The notes under the pieces were generated by a model. The model was not told the DNA's origin. It saw only the letters and a list, made by a program, of their open reading frames with translations, and searched no databases. From NCBI GenBank assembly GCA_030597775.1, contig JAUVRF010000106.1, positions 1-6,443 of the forward strand: DNA of 6,443 nucleotides, written 5' to 3'. The DNA comes from Methanobacteriota archaeon (GTDB taxonomy: Archaea; Thermoplasmatota; DTKX01; GCA-020343715). This document shows, in pieces, positions 4,478 through 6,443 of this stretch. A program made the position numbers and the translations under genes. The number at the start of each line of letters is the position of its first letter. Within the stretch, counting starts at the first letter, position 1.

Positions 4478-6443
4478 ATGACCATCGTGCGTTGTGGCCT
4501 GGCGAACCTTGTAGGACTCATCATCATCATAACGATGGTCTGTGTCCTCGCCAGCCTCATGGCAGAGGACGTCGCCGGATACACGCCTCCACCTGACGAT
4601 GGGGACTGGATAGTCTCCGACATGACCACCATCACGGGTGGCCTGATCGAGCTCAACGGCAGTCTGACGGTGACGGGAACGGGCCATCTCAACCTCATCG
4701 GTGTGGAACTAGTCATCAATTCGACCACGAGCATGGACCGGGGCATCCTGGTGAAGTCAGGAGGATATCGCCTTGTGATCGACGGGGATAACGACCCATC
4801 GACGGAGGATGACGCCTCGGTAGTGAGAAGCAACATGAGCTACACCCGGTACACCTGGCTGTGCGAGGTAGGCTCCCACCTCACCATCAGGTCCTCGATC
4901 GTCAGCGAATGCGGTGGAGGGACCAACAGGGGCCTTACCATTCGGACGGACAGCGCGCGCATCAGCAACTCCACGTTCTACAATTGCAACTACGGCATAA
5001 ACGTGGGAAAGTCCTCGCTCAGGATCGAGGACTCTCATTTCTATGGGAATATCCATGACATCTATCTCACGGGGAGTTCGGCCCGTATAGACCGCTGCAC
5101 CTTCAACGGCAGCTCTCTCACCCCCATATCGGCCATGTCGACCGTCAATGCAACGATCCGCAATTGCACCATCGATGGCAATGTTCAAGTGGGCATCAGG
5201 ATCGCCTATGGTAGAGCCCATGTGGAGGACTGTCGGGTCAAGAACACAACCCAGTACGGCATCCAAGGCACGTCCTTCTATGGGGGTTACCTGGCCCGGT
5301 GCACTGTGAATGATAGCAAGGACCAGGGGATCTACATCTACGAACAGAGTTCGATCAAGATATTGGACTGCGAGATCTTCGACATTGCTAACAGAGGGAT
5401 ATGGATAGCGAATTCCGAGTGCACGATAAGCGGGACGAGCATCTATAGATGCCAGAACGATTCGATATACATCTACTCCTCATCCGTCTCGATCACCGAC
5501 CTTGATTGTCGGGAGAGCGGTCAGACGGGCATCCTGGTGATCGACACCGACGCCTTCGAGATCGAGGACAGTGAAATCTATCGCAACGGTGGATACGGCA
5601 TCTTCATCGGCAGTCAATCAACCTTCGAGAGCGAGGGATTGGTCCGGGACTGCAGCATCTACGAGAACGCCAGAACGGGCATCTACGTTCGGAACAACTG
5701 CACAGCGTACATCGATAATGGGACGTTCAGGGACAACGGGGAGTACGCCATTTACACAACGGACCACGGAAACGCCTTTTGGAGAATCCATGGCCTTTCT
5801 TATGCGCGGAACGAATCGATGAAGATTCAAGGAAGCATCCGCGTCCGTCCCGGTGGAGACCTCACCCTGGAGAACACCACCGTGGTACACGATACGAGGA
5901 TCTGGACGATGGGTTACATAGAGATGGAGGTAGAAAGCGGCATCCTGCGATTGGTGGATGGCGATGGGAACCGATCCACAGGAAACGACGCGACGCTGAT
6001 CACGACCTTTGACGACGGTTCCAATGATATCCACAAAGCCAGTATAAGGGTGAAAGATGGTTCCACTTTGTTCGCAAGGAATTCAATGTTCGAAATGATA
6101 GGCATCAGCTTCAATTTCTTCACTCCTCAAGTCCTCGATATCGAGAGTTGCACGTTCGACAATGCAGGTATCTCCATCACATCATCCTTCGATGAGGTTC
6201 CGGGAGTCACAGCGGCGGAGGTCAGAGACAGCACCTTCACCGATCAATGGTCCGGGATCAGATTGCTACGGGGACCGCTTATCGTTGATGGGTGTACCTT
6301 CGTCCGGTGCGGAGAGGCCTTCACCCTTACGAACGGGACCGTGACAATATCGAACACGTCATTGATCGGTTGCGACGTCGGCATCAATTTGACATTTCTG
6401 GGTACGTACCTCGTCGACAACGCCCGTATCATCAATTGCGGCA
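4478..6443 (+). CDS. Large secreted right-handed beta-helix repeat protein (3' end outside window)
   Basis: The frame is open from the ATG at 4478 to the right edge, 655 complete codons without a stop. An in-frame ATG at 4466 is followed at once by TGA, so 4478 is the first usable start. Residues 1-28 form a signal peptide (basic start, hydrophobic GLIIIITMVCVLASL, probable cleavage near SLMA). The rest is made of PbH1-type parallel beta-helix coils of about 22-25 residues with the pattern I-x-x-C-x-I-x-x-N-x-x-x-G-I-x-I, for example RNCTIDGN and TGIYVRNNCTAYID. Such folds occur in surface adhesins, NosD-like proteins and polysaccharide-degrading enzymes; no catalytic residues can be assigned. 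A leader segment at about 48-120 recurs at about 440-512, each with an acidic DGD loop, so the protein is modular. About 18 N-x-S/T sequons suggest heavy glycosylation in archaea. It is probably cell-surface or extracellular; any C-terminal anchor lies beyond the window. Confidence 0.85.
   Translation, partial: MTIVRCGLANLVGLIIIITMVCVLASLMAEDVAGYTPPPDDGDWIVSDMTTITGGLIELNGSLTVTGTGHLNLIGVELVINSTTSMDRGILVKSGGYRLVIDGDNDPSTEDDASVVRSNMSYTRYTWLCEVGSHLTIRSSIVSECGGGTNRGLTIRTDSARISNSTFYNCNYGINVGKSSLRIEDSHFYGNIHDIYLTGSSARIDRCTFNGSSLTPISAMSTVNATIRNCTIDGNVQVGIRIAYGRAHVEDCRVKNTTQYGIQGTSFYGGYLARCTVNDSKDQGIYIYEQSSIKILDCEIFDIANRGIWIANSECTISGTSIYRCQNDSIYIYSSSVSITDLDCRESGQTGILVIDTDAFEIEDSEIYRNGGYGIFIGSQSTFESEGLVRDCSIYENARTGIYVRNNCTAYIDNGTFRDNGEYAIYTTDHGNAFWRIHGLSYARNESMKIQGSIRVRPGGDLTLENTTVVHDTRIWTMGYIEMEVESGILRLVDGDGNRSTGNDATLITTFDDGSNDIHKASIRVKDGSTLFARNSMFEMIGISFNFFTPQVLDIESCTFDNAGISITSSFDEVPGVTAAEVRDSTFTDQWSGIRLLRGPLIVDGCTFVRCGEAFTLTNGTVTISNTSLIGCDVGINLTFLGTYLVDNARIINCG
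5798..5995 (+). repeat. Second copy of the leader module in the beta-helix protein
   Basis: Residues about 441-506 repeat the pattern of residues about 49-114 (bases about 4622-4819) with an offset of 391-392 residues. Matching points are G61/G452 and S62/S453 in a GS-hydrophobic-x-V strand, the SG..RLV strand, and D102-G-D104 / D494-G-D496 followed by S-T-x-x-D. The similarity is at protein level; DNA identity is low, so the duplication is old. It probably caps or starts a second beta-helix domain. Confidence 0.55.

Noticed and set aside
3940..4836. Minus-strand open frame of 298 codons spanning the MFS/beta-helix spacer
   Set aside because: It runs across two well-supported genes and their promoters and has no coherent domain, so it is antisense shadow.
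4757..5266. Minus-strand open frame of 169 codons within the beta-helix gene
   Set aside because: It is antisense to the repetitive beta-helix coils. The plus strand keeps 655 open codons with a signal peptide and consistent repeats.
1..6443. CRISPR array, tRNA, rRNA, insertion sequence or toxin-antitoxin pair
   Set aside because: No repeat-spacer pattern, cloverleaf-like segment, rRNA-like sequence, transposase motif or small two-gene cassette was found on either strand by eye.

Overview
The window looks like part of a high-GC archaeal chromosome, probably from the Thermoplasmatota, though this placement is an inference. It rests on TATA-like boxes placed 27-29 bp upstream of start codons with no Shine-Dalgarno sequence (leaderless or nearly leaderless transcription), on exported lamin-tail/phospholipase D and right-handed beta-helix proteins, and on frequent AGG arginine codons. 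No rRNA, tRNA, CRISPR array, insertion sequence or phage gene is visible.

There are five genes on alternating strands. From left to right: the 3' part of a cytoplasmic TPR protein (+, cut by the left edge); an exported lamin-tail plus double phospholipase D-fold protein (-); a small GRAM/PH-like protein (+); a 12-helix major facilitator transporter (-); and the 5' part of a very large secreted beta-helix protein (+, cut by the right edge). The beta-helix gene is the largest feature on the right. It stays open for 655 codons with no stop inside the window.

The two convergent pairs overlap, by 188 bp (TPR/PLD) and by 17 bp (GRAM/MFS), so neither pair leaves room for a terminator between genes. 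The two divergent pairs are separated by short spacers of 126 bp and 104 bp, and each spacer carries a plausible promoter facing each way. The PLD/GRAM spacer also holds an imperfect inverted repeat and four TATCG/CGATA words at 18, 18 and 9 bp steps, a candidate operator shared by both genes.

Three of the five products act at or outside the membrane: the PLD protein, the transporter and the beta-helix protein. There is no operon and no recognisable pathway linking the genes. I see no clear evidence of a new multi-gene defence or metabolic system. The points most worth a second look are the deviant first HKD motif in the PLD protein, the 188 bp sense/antisense coding overlap built on a (GGA)9 tract, the candidate shared operator, and the duplicated module with cysteine and acidic-loop patterns in the beta-helix protein.
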